A stretch of 64,000 nt of DNA from Kiritimatiellia bacterium (GCA_030744755.1 JASLPY010000008.1:1-64000); one strand, 5' to 3'. Positions 16,904 to 25,511 are shown, numbered from the stretch's first letter. Translations and numbers: made by a program. Notes: generated by a model not told the origin, from the letters alone.

Positions 16904-17047
16904 GTGCGCAAACAGGAGAAATTCTGTGCGCAAATGTGGGTAGTATTTCGCTTGCCTTTCTTGGCATAATTGACGGCAGAGTTGCGAAGGAACACCCGAG
17001 AGACAAGCCGTGACATGATGATGCACACACGCAATCCAGCACACCCG
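16904..17047 (+). promoter_or_regulatory. Orphan tandem GTGCGCAAA promoter, copy 2, with leader
   Basis: GTGCGCAAAC at 16904 and GTGCGCAAA at 16926 (22 bp apart), GGTAGT near 16939, a CATAAT -10-like hexamer near 16965, then a leader with an ATGATGCAC start-like sequence that reaches a stop within a dozen codons. About 140 bases here match 33023-33165 closely. No intact gene follows, so this is a promoter and 5' end left behind after gene loss. Confidence 0.6.
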
Positions 17048-17052
17048 CTCTA

Positions 17053-17166
17053 ATGCGGATCCCGTCTGTGTCCATTAGCGACACCAACACGGTTGTCGTT
17101 TACATGAACGATGGGACTGGCTCGCTGATATCCAATCCATTCACCCTCATCGTCACCGGCCGTTGA
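17053..17166 (+). pseudogene. C-terminal fragment of an Ig-like secreted protein
   Basis: A 37-codon open stretch ending at 17166 reads ...VVVYMNDGTGSLISNPFTLI..., which looks like the last strands of an Ig/IPT-like domain. It directly follows the orphan promoter and leader, so the two are probably the ends of one deleted gene. From 17167 to 17365 nothing else is recognised. Confidence 0.35.
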
Positions 17167-17365
17167 CGCGGACACGCAAACTGTTCTTGCCCCAGTCCTC
17201 AACCAGAATTGTCGGGTCGCTAGTCCAAAACAACCCCCAAACACCACGCCCGCCCAAGCAAACCGATATCCGGCGTTAATCAATCATAGGCAGGGCCTCT
17301 TTTCCGGGTTGGGGGGTGTTTCGGTGAGCGAAATCCTCCTTCCAGCCTTTCTCTTGTGAGCCGGC

Positions 17366-17430
17366 GTGCGCAAACAAGAAAGACTTTGTGCGCAAATAGG
17401 GGTAGTTCCTGTCTTTGGAAGGCGATATGC
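17366..17430 (+). promoter_or_regulatory. Tandem GTGCGCAAA operator/promoter, copy 3
   Basis: GTGCGCAAAC at 17366 and GTGCGCAAA at 17388, GGTAGT at about 17401, then a 17-base spacer and GATATG near 17424. The start codon of the Gfo/Idh gene lies about 35 bases further on. It is one of the clearest copies directly in front of an intact gene. Confidence 0.7.
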
Positions 17431-17463
17431 TTTTGTGCAGGTCAAGAAAGGAAGGTCAACACG

Positions 17464-18702
17464 ATGGACGACATGACACACACAGGCATCACGCGGAGGG
17501 AGTTTGTTGAGCGCATGGGCATTGCCGGGGCGACCCTTGGACTGGGCGCCGCCGCGGTGGCGAACGGCGCGGCGGCAGTTGGCGCACCGCGGGACGGGGA
17601 CGGCAACATCATCCCAGGTTTTGAAGACACCGGGCCGGCGGGGACCAGCAAAGGCTGGAAGCCGTTTTCCGACCGGAAGATCCGGGTCGGCATCGCCGGA
17701 TACGGCCTGTGCCGGTTCGGAGCTGCATGGGGCTTTCAGGATCACCCGAACGTCGAGGTGGTTGCGGTGACAGATCTGATCCCCTCCCGCTGCGCCCAGC
17801 TTGCGGCGGCCTGCCGCTGCAAGAAGACCTATCCGTCGTGCGAGGAAATGATCAAGGACGACAAGATAGAGGCAGTATTCATTGCCACGGATGCGCCCAG
17901 CCACGCTCGACTGGCCATTGCGGCTCTGCAGCACGGCAAGCACGTTGCCACCGCCGTGCCGGCGGTCTTCGGTTCACTCGAGGATGCCGACCGCGTGTTC
18001 GAAGCCGTCAAGAAGAGTGGCTTGAAGTACATGATGTTCGAAACGTCTTACTACCATGCCAACCTGTATGCACGGCGCCAGCAGTATCTCGCGGGTGGAT
18101 TTGGCAAGATCATATACTCCGAGGGTGAGTACTTTCATTTCTTCGGCACTCCCATCGGGGGATACAATCCAAAGACGAAAAATGTGGACAACAACGGGTG
18201 GCGCAAGGGGCTGCCGCCGCAATGGTATCCAACCCATTCAAATGCCTACCACATCGGCGTGACCGGCGGGAGTTTCACCGAAGTGTCGTGCATGGGGATG
18301 CCCAGCATCGTGCCGCACCTGCGACCGGAGAACAACGACTACAAGAACCCCTTCGGCAGCGAAATTGCACTGTTCCGGACGAACGATGGCGGCATGTCGC
18401 GCATGGCGGTCTGCTGGGATATCCGGCAGAACGGCGGCGAACGTGGACGGGTCTATGGACAGAAGTACGACAAGGTTGCAGTGAACACCAGTAGGCCGCC
18501 TCTTCCTCCGGGAGTTGGCGGCGGCGGACACGGCGGCTCGCACGGGCACCACACGACCGAATTCATAGACGCCATCCTGCGGGACCGGAAGCCGTGGGTG
18601 GATGTGGCCCAGGCGCTCAACATGACCGTGGCCGGTATCGTTGCACACCAGTCGGCGCTCAAAGATGGTGAATTGCTCAAGATTCCGCAGTACACGTTGT
18701 AA
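17464..18702 (+). CDS. Tat-exported Gfo/Idh/MocA-type oxidoreductase (1)
   Basis: Protein of 412 residues with a twin-arginine signal (TRREFVERMGIAGATLGLGA) and a Rossmann fold (IRVGIAGYGLCRFGAAW), so probably an NAD(P)-dependent sugar oxidoreductase acting outside the cytoplasm. The start at 17464 follows AGGAAGG. The usual E-K-P catalytic triplet of the family is replaced by A-V-P (HVATAVPAVFG). The neighbouring F-E-T-S-Y-Y-H substrate-side motif is retained. A close paralogue at 28801 shares the change. The gene stands directly before the sugar kinase, 11 bases away, and behind the tandem GCGCAAA promoter, suggesting sugar-responsive expression. Confidence 0.88.
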   Translation: MDDMTHTGITRREFVERMGIAGATLGLGAAAVANGAAAVGAPRDGDGNIIPGFEDTGPAGTSKGWKPFSDRKIRVGIAGYGLCRFGAAWGFQDHPNVEVVAVTDLIPSRCAQLAAACRCKKTYPSCEEMIKDDKIEAVFIATDAPSHARLAIAALQHGKHVATAVPAVFGSLEDADRVFEAVKKSGLKYMMFETSYYHANLYARRQQYLAGGFGKIIYSEGEYFHFFGTPIGGYNPKTKNVDNNGWRKGLPPQWYPTHSNAYHIGVTGGSFTEVSCMGMPSIVPHLRPENNDYKNPFGSEIALFRTNDGGMSRMAVCWDIRQNGGERGRVYGQKYDKVAVNTSRPPLPPGVGGGGHGGSHGHHTTEFIDAILRDRKPWVDVAQALNMTVAGIVAHQSALKDGELLKIPQYTL

Positions 18703-18713
18703 AGGTCAGGCCA

Positions 18714-20288
18714 ATGGGACCTAAAGACAAAACCGGCGATCTTCTTATCGGGTTTGACCTTGGCACCAGCGCCATGAAAGCCCTGCTTTCGGATAGCGAA
18801 GGCAGGATCGTTGGGCAGGCAAGCCGACAGGTAGATACTCTTCGCCCTGAAGCTACAATAGTCGAGTTGGATGCTGAAGCATACTTTCAGGATATATGTT
18901 CGGTAATAGGCGAGCTTGTCTCAAAAACCGATGATCCAAAGCAGGTGGTGGCCATAAGCTTCAGCGGTGCCAGCGGGAACACCGTGCTCCTTGATAAAGA
19001 CTACAGCCCCCTGGAAAAAGTAATCAGCTGGTTGGATACAAGAACTGCAGGAGCAGAGACCGAACTCTGGCCTGAACTTGCCCCGGAAAGTATATACCAT
19101 AGCGCAGGCTGGCCATTCGGCGGCACCTTTCCATTGGCCCATCTTGCCTGGTATAAGCGATTCAAGCCGGACGTTTGGAAAAAGGCCCGCCATTTTACCA
19201 TGCTCAACGATTATATCTACCACCGGCTGTGCGGACGCCTGGCAGTTGACTACTCAAAAGCAACTACATTCTACCTGCAGAACCAGGAAGAGCGCAAATG
19301 GAACAAAGACCTGCTTTATTTTCTGGGAATTGAAGAGTACGGGCTCTCTGAACTGCTGCCGCCGGGATCTGTCTGTGGAACCGTGACTCCTGAAGCGGCT
19401 CAGGCTACCGGGCTTCAAACTGATACTCTGGTTGTTACTGGATCCTTTGACCATCCGTCGGCTGCAAGAAGCACGGGGGTGTTTGAAGAAGGCGAACTTC
19501 TAATTTCGGCCGGGACCTCGTGGGTGGTGTTTGCACCAATCAGGAAGAGAGAAACTGGGCTGAATGGGAGAATGCTGGTGGACCCATTTCTTTCGCCTTC
19601 AGGTTGCTGGGGTTCCATGTCTGCTTTGACGGCTGTCGCCGAAAAGATGAATGAGTATCTTGAGAATTGCATCGGATCGAATGGTGGTGAATCGCTCCCT
19701 GAGAGGTATGACCGGCTGGCAGCGGAAGCGGAACCGGGGGCCAATGGTTTTTATCTTGAACTGTTTAAACAGCCCTATGAACAGATGAAGGAGCAGGTAG
19801 AAGAAGTTGCGCCCCGGAACATAGCGCGAGCGCTTATGGAGGGCATCGTATTTCTTACCCGGAACCGAATAGATAAGCTTTCCCGGATGACAGGTAAGCC
19901 TGCCGGAAGGATCGTGCTTACAGGCGGTGCCACAAAGAGCCCTGTTTGGCCCTCCATTATTGCCGATGTGCTCAACCGGCCTGTGGCTATACCCGAGACA
20001 GGACAGCACGCCGGAGCCATGGGAGCGGTTGTATTCGCAGGCATGGGGGCCGGTGTTTACCGCGACGAGCGCGACGGTTATGAGAAGATCAAACCGAAGG
20101 AAATAGTAATCGAACCGGACCCGGTTCGCAGCAAGCTGTACCAGAGGATCTACAAGGACTACTCCGATCGTTTTGATCTGAGTGACGGTACTGATGGAGA
20201 TAGATATGGCAGAAATGAATCCGCAGAAAGTGTTGCCGAGACCCCCGTTCTTCGAGACCAGTGTGAAGAACTATATATACGGGGATGA
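18714..20288 (+). CDS. FGGY-family carbohydrate kinase
   Basis: Cytoplasmic sugar kinase of 524 residues. The N-terminal FGGY domain starts with IGFDLGTSAMKALL (ATP phosphate loop 1), and the C-terminal domain carries GGATKSPVWPSIIADVLNRP (adenosine site). SFDHPSAARSTG matches the position of the catalytic GxD motif, with D in FDH. It would phosphorylate a ketose such as xylulose, fuculose or ribulose; specificity is uncertain. The frame runs 83 bases into the next gene, and the last 35 or so residues after DYSDRF have no family counterpart, so the original stop has probably been lost. Codon use from here to about 22.6 kb looks more A/T-rich than the flanks. Confidence 0.88.
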   Translation: MGPKDKTGDLLIGFDLGTSAMKALLSDSEGRIVGQASRQVDTLRPEATIVELDAEAYFQDICSVIGELVSKTDDPKQVVAISFSGASGNTVLLDKDYSPLEKVISWLDTRTAGAETELWPELAPESIYHSAGWPFGGTFPLAHLAWYKRFKPDVWKKARHFTMLNDYIYHRLCGRLAVDYSKATTFYLQNQEERKWNKDLLYFLGIEEYGLSELLPPGSVCGTVTPEAAQATGLQTDTLVVTGSFDHPSAARSTGVFEEGELLISAGTSWVVFAPIRKRETGLNGRMLVDPFLSPSGCWGSMSALTAVAEKMNEYLENCIGSNGGESLPERYDRLAAEAEPGANGFYLELFKQPYEQMKEQVEEVAPRNIARALMEGIVFLTRNRIDKLSRMTGKPAGRIVLTGGATKSPVWPSIIADVLNRPVAIPETGQHAGAMGAVVFAGMGAGVYRDERDGYEKIKPKEIVIEPDPVRSKLYQRIYKDYSDRFDLSDGTDGDRYGRNESAESVAETPVLRDQCEELYIRG

Positions 20289-20934
20289 GGTCTACGAGTA
20301 TGCAAAGGCAGTTGATGCGGCTGCCCGGAAATACGATGTCGATGCGATCTTCATTGCCCCCTATACCGAAATCAGAAGAATTGCGGAGAATACCGATAGA
20401 CTGTTTGTCTTCGCCCCCTATATGGACACCTTGAGGCCCGGGCGAGGCATGGCAGATGTTCTGCCGGAGGCAATAAAGGCTGCCGGGGCAACCGGTGTGC
20501 TGCTGAACCATTGTGAAAGGCCTATGTCTCTGCCTCAAATAAAGGCGACCATTGACAGGGCCAATGAACTTGGTCTGATCACCTTTGCCTGCGCGGATTC
20601 GATCCCGGAAACGAAAGCCATCGCGCAGCTTCAACCGGATATCATAAACCCCGAACCCAGTGAGCTTATCGGAACGGATCAGGCGAGTGATATGGGGTAT
20701 GTGGTAGAAACGCTTAAAGTTGTCAAAGAGATGTTTCCGGACATTCTTGTGGAACAGGCCGCGGGTATAACAACCGGCAGTCAGATCTATGATTTTATCA
20801 TGGCCGGAAATGATGCGGCAGGTTCAGCATCGGGAATACTCAAGTCTCCTGATCCTTTCAAGCTGCTTGATGAGATGGTGTTCAACGTCAGAAAAGCGAA
20901 GGATGACCGGGAGAAGGCGTTAGGCGTTAGGTGA
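20206..20934 (+). CDS. Archaeal-type triosephosphate isomerase-like enzyme
   Basis: TIM-barrel protein of 242 residues belonging to the short, archaeal-like branch of triosephosphate isomerases. Expected catalytic residues are visible: Lys21 (SVKNYIYG), His102 in N-H-C-E-R and Glu150 in P-E-P-S-E-L-I-G, plus the phosphate-binding GSASGIL near the C-terminus. It should interconvert DHAP and glyceraldehyde-3-phosphate, although related enzymes (LerI/EryH) isomerise tetrulose phosphates, so the substrate may be larger. The start at 20206 has GGAG five bases upstream and lies inside the kinase frame. It could supply the archaeal-type GAPDH and PGK at 54-56 kb. Confidence 0.82.
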   Translation: MAEMNPQKVLPRPPFFETSVKNYIYGDEVYEYAKAVDAAARKYDVDAIFIAPYTEIRRIAENTDRLFVFAPYMDTLRPGRGMADVLPEAIKAAGATGVLLNHCERPMSLPQIKATIDRANELGLITFACADSIPETKAIAQLQPDIINPEPSELIGTDQASDMGYVVETLKVVKEMFPDILVEQAAGITTGSQIYDFIMAGNDAAGSASGILKSPDPFKLLDEMVFNVRKAKDDREKALGVR

Positions 20935-20981
20935 TGACTGCCAGGACATCGCTGACAGAAAGCAGAAGACAAGGGGCACCC

Positions 20982-21479
20982 ATGAAGACCATACGAAACA
21001 CACTGAAACTGATTTCGACCGGCCAGAGGCCGACGTTTCATACCATTACCGACAAAGTTAAGGACATGGTCGCGCAGTCGGGAATTCAGTCCGGCATGTG
21101 TCTCGTCTATTCGCGTCATACAACCTGTGCCGTGATGATTGAGGAAGATTCGATCGACCAGGCGGATACAGGACTGAGCTGCCTTCAGCAGGATCTTGCG
21201 AATGTATTCGAGCAGGTCATACCGACCTGTCGCAAGGAAGGACAGTACCTTCATCCCGGGCCGGAGATGTTCGTGTTTGCGGCCAAGCATGGCGAGGACA
21301 GGCAGGGCACACTCAATACCGACGCGCACTTGCGATCGTCGATCATGGGCAGAAGCGAGAGCATTCCGATCTTCGAAGGCAATATGGAGCTGGGTGAATT
21401 CGGTCATATCTACTTCGTAGATTTTGACCACACCCGCGCACGCGAGAGACAGGTGACCGTGCAGATCATTGGAGAATAG
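20982..21479 (+). CDS. YjbQ/UPF0047 family protein (1)
   Basis: Protein of 165 residues with the family hallmarks S-R-H-T-T-C, N-T-D-A-H-L-R-S-S-I-M-G and L-G-E-F-G. YjbQ proteins form trimers with a putative metal site and have only a weak reported thiamine-phosphate synthase activity; their true role is unclear. The gene sits inside the sugar operon between the triosephosphate isomerase and a second YjbQ copy, hinting at a sugar-phosphate-related function. Start at 20982 with AGGGGC upstream. Confidence 0.85.
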   Translation: MKTIRNTLKLISTGQRPTFHTITDKVKDMVAQSGIQSGMCLVYSRHTTCAVMIEEDSIDQADTGLSCLQQDLANVFEQVIPTCRKEGQYLHPGPEMFVFAAKHGEDRQGTLNTDAHLRSSIMGRSESIPIFEGNMELGEFGHIYFVDFDHTRARERQVTVQIIGE

Positions 21480-21502
21480 ACTAACAACCAGGAGAAAACA
21501 GA

Positions 21503-22006
21503 ATGACCGTAGTGAACAAGAAATTCGAAATGCAATCTGATGGCCTGCATCCAACATTCCATGATGTAACCAATCAGGTTAAAGAGATAGTAGAGAAATC
21601 CGGGCTTAAGAATGGAACTTGTGTGATCTATTCGCATCATACCACCTGCTCCGTAATGACCCAGGAATGCTCCCATGACAAGACCTACTTTGGCCTTGAG
21701 TTTTTACAGCAGGACCTCTGTAACATCATGGAGAAACTCATTCCGACTTGTAGAACAGAAGGACAGTATATGCATCCGGGCAAAGAGCATATTGAGTTTG
21801 CGATGAGCCTCGGGACGGAAGAGGGAGAATGGACCAGTCTGAACACGGAAGCACATCTTCGCTCTGTGTTTTTCGGACGGTCTGAAACGATTCTGATTGT
21901 TGATGGAGATTTGCAGCTGGGTGAATTCGGCTACATTTACTTCATTGACTGGGATCAAGTTCGTGCAAGAAAAAGAACCTGTCAGGTACAGGTCATGGGC
22001 GAATAG
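21503..22006 (+). CDS. YjbQ/UPF0047 family protein (2)
   Basis: Protein of 167 residues, a diverged tandem paralogue of the preceding gene (about half of positions appear shared): S-H-H-T-T-C, N-T-E-A-H-L-R-S-V-F-F-G and L-G-E-F-G. A strong AGGAG site precedes the start. Two side-by-side copies suggest a hetero-oligomer or two related substrates. Both keep the motif histidines. The SIS-domain gene follows after 12 bases, so these are co-transcribed. Confidence 0.85.
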   Translation: MTVVNKKFEMQSDGLHPTFHDVTNQVKEIVEKSGLKNGTCVIYSHHTTCSVMTQECSHDKTYFGLEFLQQDLCNIMEKLIPTCRTEGQYMHPGKEHIEFAMSLGTEEGEWTSLNTEAHLRSVFFGRSETILIVDGDLQLGEFGYIYFIDWDQVRARKRTCQVQVMGE

Positions 22007-22018
22007 GAAGCTTTTACG

Positions 22019-22612
22019 ATGAAATCAAGTTCATGGAACTATGCAAAGGAATCATTCAGAATCGAATCCGATTCGATTAGGGAGGCCTTTGAGTATATTG
22101 ATAAGGGCGCTTTTGAACAGGCGGTGAATGCCCTCGGAAATGCTGATAGAATTGCTGCCAGCGGGTGCGGTCATTCAGGCATCGCTTGCCGGCATTTTGC
22201 CCATTCAATGTGCTGCATTGAGCTTCCTGCGAGATTCCTTTCTCCGGCTGAAGCGGTACATGGGGCAAGCGGGTATTTAAAAAAGGGGGATGTCATTGTT
22301 CTGGCTTCACGAGGCGGTAAAACGGCTGAGTTGATTCCCATCATGCAGATTTGTAAACAGAAACAAGTTACGGTGATAAGCATCACAGAAGATATGGACG
22401 CGCCGCTGGCTGTGGGTTCGGACATAGTCATTAGAATGCATGTTGAACGGGAAGCAGATAAGTATAACAGCCAGGGCACTACCAGCTTTGTCGTGTTGTC
22501 CGCAATATTTGACGCATTGCAGGTTGCGCTTCTAGAAGAGACGGATTACAGGGAGGAGCAGTTCGCTTTGATACATCCGGGCGGGGCTGTAGGGAAGAGA
22601 CTGAATCAATAG
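22019..22612 (+). CDS. SIS-domain phosphosugar isomerase (KpsF/GutQ-like, no CBS)
   Basis: A single SIS domain of 197 residues resembling the isomerase half of arabinose-5-phosphate isomerases: SGCGHSGIACRHFAHSM at the phosphate-binding loop, FLSPAEAVHG, and the characteristic ending HPGGAVGKRL. It lacks the C-terminal CBS pair of KdsD/GutQ, which places it closer to stand-alone sugar-phosphate isomerases. It would interconvert an aldose and ketose phosphate in the pathway. It sits in the operon between YjbQ and the amidohydrolase. Confidence 0.82.
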   Translation: MKSSSWNYAKESFRIESDSIREAFEYIDKGAFEQAVNALGNADRIAASGCGHSGIACRHFAHSMCCIELPARFLSPAEAVHGASGYLKKGDVIVLASRGGKTAELIPIMQICKQKQVTVISITEDMDAPLAVGSDIVIRMHVEREADKYNSQGTTSFVVLSAIFDALQVALLEETDYREEQFALIHPGGAVGKRLNQ

Positions 22613-22632
22613 TGTTTGGCGGTGACCGCGAT

Positions 22633-23790
22633 ATGAGTAACGATTTCCAAGAATTGGACCGGAAGATCTTTGACAGGGAACTACGCGAGTTTCTGCCCTC
22701 TAAGGTTTTCGATGCCCACGTCCACTTCTTCGACCACTCCTGTCTGGTTCCAGGCACGTCGTTTCCGTCCAGTCATCCCTACAGCAAATTCGGCGGCACG
22801 TTTGGTCCGTCCCAATACCTTGAGTGGGCGGAGGGCGCGCTTCCGGGTGTGGAACTCTACGCAAACCACTTTGGCCACCCCGGTATGGAGAGCGACCGCG
22901 ATGCCTCCGCGGCCTACAGTGGGCGCATTTCCGATAACCGACAGTTCTTCGGCCTGGCATTGGTTGCACCGGCTGATACTGCCGAGCGTGCGCGGCGGAG
23001 GGTTGAGCAGAACCAACTCGTGGGCTTCAAGCCCTATCCAAACTTTGTAGCGGACAAGCCCGTCGGGGAGGTCACGGTGCACGACATGCTGCCCGCGGCG
23101 CAGATGGAGGTGGCCAACGAGCTCGGACTGGCAATCATGCTGCACATTCCGCGTCCCGGACGGCTGGCCGATCCGGTCAACCAGGTGCAAATGGTCGAGC
23201 TGTGCCGGCGCTACCCGAATGCCCGCATTATCTTCGCGCATATCGGGCGGGCCTATTTTCTCAGCAATGTCGTCGGCTTCCTGGACGGCATCGCCGCCTG
23301 TCCCAACGCCTATATCGACACCGCCATGATCAATCATGAAGGCGTCTTGGAGTACGCCCTGCAGAACTTCCCGCGCGACCGCATCCTCTTTGGCGCCGAT
23401 GCCCCATTCTCACTGCTGCGGGGGAAGTCGGTGGAGATCAACAACCAGTACGCCTACCTGATGGGGGAGGACTACGATATTGGTACGGTCATCTTCGACA
23501 CCGACCACGCGGTAACCTTCACGACGTTCTTCTACGAGCAGCTCCGCGGCATCCGGCTGGCGGCGGAGCGTGCCAGACTGGAGCAACGCGACATCGAGGA
23601 TCTGTTTTTTAACAATGCCGACCGACTGTTTCGAGGGGTGACTACAAACAACTACGGCGAACCAGGAGGGAATGGCAGTCAGATCGAGAGCACCCGAAAA
23701 GCCCCAACGGGGCGAGATATACCAGCCCAGGGCAACGCCCTGGGTATGAGAAGCAAAGGAAATCCAGCCCTGAAAGGGCGTGATATATGA
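22633..23790 (+). CDS. Amidohydrolase-2-type metal hydrolase (possible sugar lactonase)
   Basis: TIM-barrel amidohydrolase of 385 residues: metal-binding D-A-H-V-H near residue 25, L-H-I-P in the middle, F-A-H-I-G-R and the terminal metal aspartate in F-G-A-D-A-P. Relatives hydrolyse lactones or decarboxylate small acids, which fits a sugar oxidation route with the Gfo/Idh enzyme. The start at 22633 is the first ATG after the SIS gene stop; a GTG at 22612 is possible. The last 30 or so residues (from KAPTGRDI to PALKGRDI) are translated from the large inverted repeat at 23699-23897, which also provides the TGA stop. Confidence 0.8.
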   Translation: MSNDFQELDRKIFDRELREFLPSKVFDAHVHFFDHSCLVPGTSFPSSHPYSKFGGTFGPSQYLEWAEGALPGVELYANHFGHPGMESDRDASAAYSGRISDNRQFFGLALVAPADTAERARRRVEQNQLVGFKPYPNFVADKPVGEVTVHDMLPAAQMEVANELGLAIMLHIPRPGRLADPVNQVQMVELCRRYPNARIIFAHIGRAYFLSNVVGFLDGIAACPNAYIDTAMINHEGVLEYALQNFPRDRILFGADAPFSLLRGKSVEINNQYAYLMGEDYDIGTVIFDTDHAVTFTTFFYEQLRGIRLAAERARLEQRDIEDLFFNNADRLFRGVTTNNYGEPGGNGSQIESTRKAPTGRDIPAQGNALGMRSKGNPALKGRDI

Positions 23791-23897
23791 CCATCGCCAG
23801 TCGACCTTTCCATATCTCGCCCTTTCAGGGCTCAATCCATTCCATTCGATTCCCAGGGCGTTGCCCTGGGCTGGTATATTTCGCCCCTTCGGGGCTT
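23699..23897. repeat. 199-bp composite inverted repeat
   Basis: The left half holds GCCCCAACGGGGCG, CCCAGGGCAACGCCCTGGG and GCCCTGAAAGGGCG in this order; the right half holds their complements in reverse order (CGCCCTTTCAGGGC, CCCAGGGCGTTGCCCTGGG, CGCCCCTTCGGGGC). The whole could fold as one long hairpin or as small sub-hairpins. The left half is translated as the tail of the preceding amidohydrolase. Confidence 0.85.
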
Positions 23898-23952
23898 CTA
23901 GAGAGACGGGCTGACTTAGGAGCCGACAAATGGAAACTGGGACGACACATTT

Positions 23953-25428
23953 ATGAATAGCAACTCGCAACCAACCGTGGGACTGCTGCCCTTGTACCTG
24001 GCGCTCTACGACGAGTTGCTACCGGAACTGCGCGACGGATTCGCCGACTATCTCGGGCGCATCGTCGCGGGTTTTGAAGCGCGGGGCATTGCGGTGCGGC
24101 AGGCGCCGGTCTGTTGTGTTGCGTACGAATTCGAAGCCGCGGTCCGGCAGTTCGAGGGGGACGGCATCGACGCCATCGTCACGTTGCATCTTGCCTACTC
24201 ACCCTCCCTGGAGGCCATCGACGCGCTCTGCGGCACGTCGCTGCCTATCGTCATGCTCGACACCACCATGGATGCGGCATACGGTGTAGATGTCTCGCCC
24301 GACCGGCTCATGTATAACCATGGCGTCCATGGTGTTATGGATCTGGCCAGCATGCTGCGCCGGCGCGAAAAGCCCTACGAAATTGTTGCCGGCCACTACA
24401 GTGACCCGGCCCTGTTGGAAAGAGCTGCAGAGATCGTCCGTAACGCGTCTGCAGCCGACACGACTGTTGCCGGACGCTGCGGTGACGCAGCCACTGCAGA
24501 TACGGTGCACCCCTCATCTGCAGGAGCACCGATGAACAACAATCGCATATTGCGCATCGGCGATGCCTTTACCGGCATGGGCGATTTCGCCGTCGAGCCG
24601 GAACTTCTGCGTGAGCGGTTCGGAATAGAGGTCGAGCAGGTCGAACTGGAAGCACTGGATAAAGCTGTCGAGGCCGTAACCGAAGAAGCCGTCACTGCGG
24701 AACTCGCGGTGGATCGCGAGCGGTTCGATTGCGAACTGGATGAGGCCGTTCACCGTCAGTCCATCCGCGTGGGACTTGGATTGCGGCAGTTGATCACTGC
24801 CGGCGGGTACCACGGCTTCAGCGTCAATTTTCAGGAGTTTGACCGAACCGACCGGGCGTCGGACACCATGCCGTTCCTGGAGATCTCGAAGGCCATGGCA
24901 CGAGGCATGGGTTATGCCGGCGAGGGGGATGTCCTGACCGCCACACTGGTAGGTGCCCTGGCACGGGAGTTCGACGCGGTCACGTTCACCGAGATCTTCT
25001 GTCCGGACTGGACCGGCAACAGCCTGTTCCTCTCGCACATGGGTGAGATCAGTCCCGCCGTGGCCGGCGATCGGCCCAGGATCTGCGCCAAGCCGGCTTT
25101 CGACGGCAAATCCGCAACGACGGCTGTGCTGACCTGCGCCGTGAAGCCCGGGCCGGCGGTGTTCGTCAATCTCGCGCCCGGCCCAGACGACAGCTTCTCC
25201 CTGATCGTCGCCCCGGTCGAGGTATTGGCCGAGGACGACACCCTCGACCCGGCCATGCGCGACAATGTCCGCGCGTGGGTGCGACCCAGGTGCAAAGTGC
25301 CCGATTTCCTCGAAACCTACTCCCGCGCCGGCGGCACCCACCACAGCGCGCTGGTATTGGGCGACCGCATGGAGGTCGTCGTGGCATTCGGGCGGACGCT
25401 GGGGGTTGAGACCTGCGTGATTGGGTAG
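23953..25428 (+). CDS. L-fucose/L-arabinose isomerase-family protein
   Basis: Protein of 491 residues in the FucI/AraA fold family. The C-terminal half has the likely Mn2+ ligands: Glu in Y-A-G-E-G-D, Glu and His around TEIFCPDW and LSHMGE, and His in G-G-T-H-H-S. The N-terminal half is the Rossmann-like substrate domain. It should isomerise an aldose to its ketose, the usual first step before an FGGY kinase. The insert around residues 160-195 (AADTTVAGRCGDAATADTVH) looks like a lineage-specific linker. It is separated from the upstream operon by the inverted repeat. Confidence 0.8.
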   Translation: MNSNSQPTVGLLPLYLALYDELLPELRDGFADYLGRIVAGFEARGIAVRQAPVCCVAYEFEAAVRQFEGDGIDAIVTLHLAYSPSLEAIDALCGTSLPIVMLDTTMDAAYGVDVSPDRLMYNHGVHGVMDLASMLRRREKPYEIVAGHYSDPALLERAAEIVRNASAADTTVAGRCGDAATADTVHPSSAGAPMNNNRILRIGDAFTGMGDFAVEPELLRERFGIEVEQVELEALDKAVEAVTEEAVTAELAVDRERFDCELDEAVHRQSIRVGLGLRQLITAGGYHGFSVNFQEFDRTDRASDTMPFLEISKAMARGMGYAGEGDVLTATLVGALAREFDAVTFTEIFCPDWTGNSLFLSHMGEISPAVAGDRPRICAKPAFDGKSATTAVLTCAVKPGPAVFVNLAPGPDDSFSLIVAPVEVLAEDDTLDPAMRDNVRAWVRPRCKVPDFLETYSRAGGTHHSALVLGDRMEVVVAFGRTLGVETCVIG

Positions 25429-25511
25429 GGGGAAGATGCGGGTAGGTTCACTCTTCGGCAGGCAGTATCCTACTTGTGCAGTTGCAGATACCGAAGAAGG
25501 AGAACACGTAA

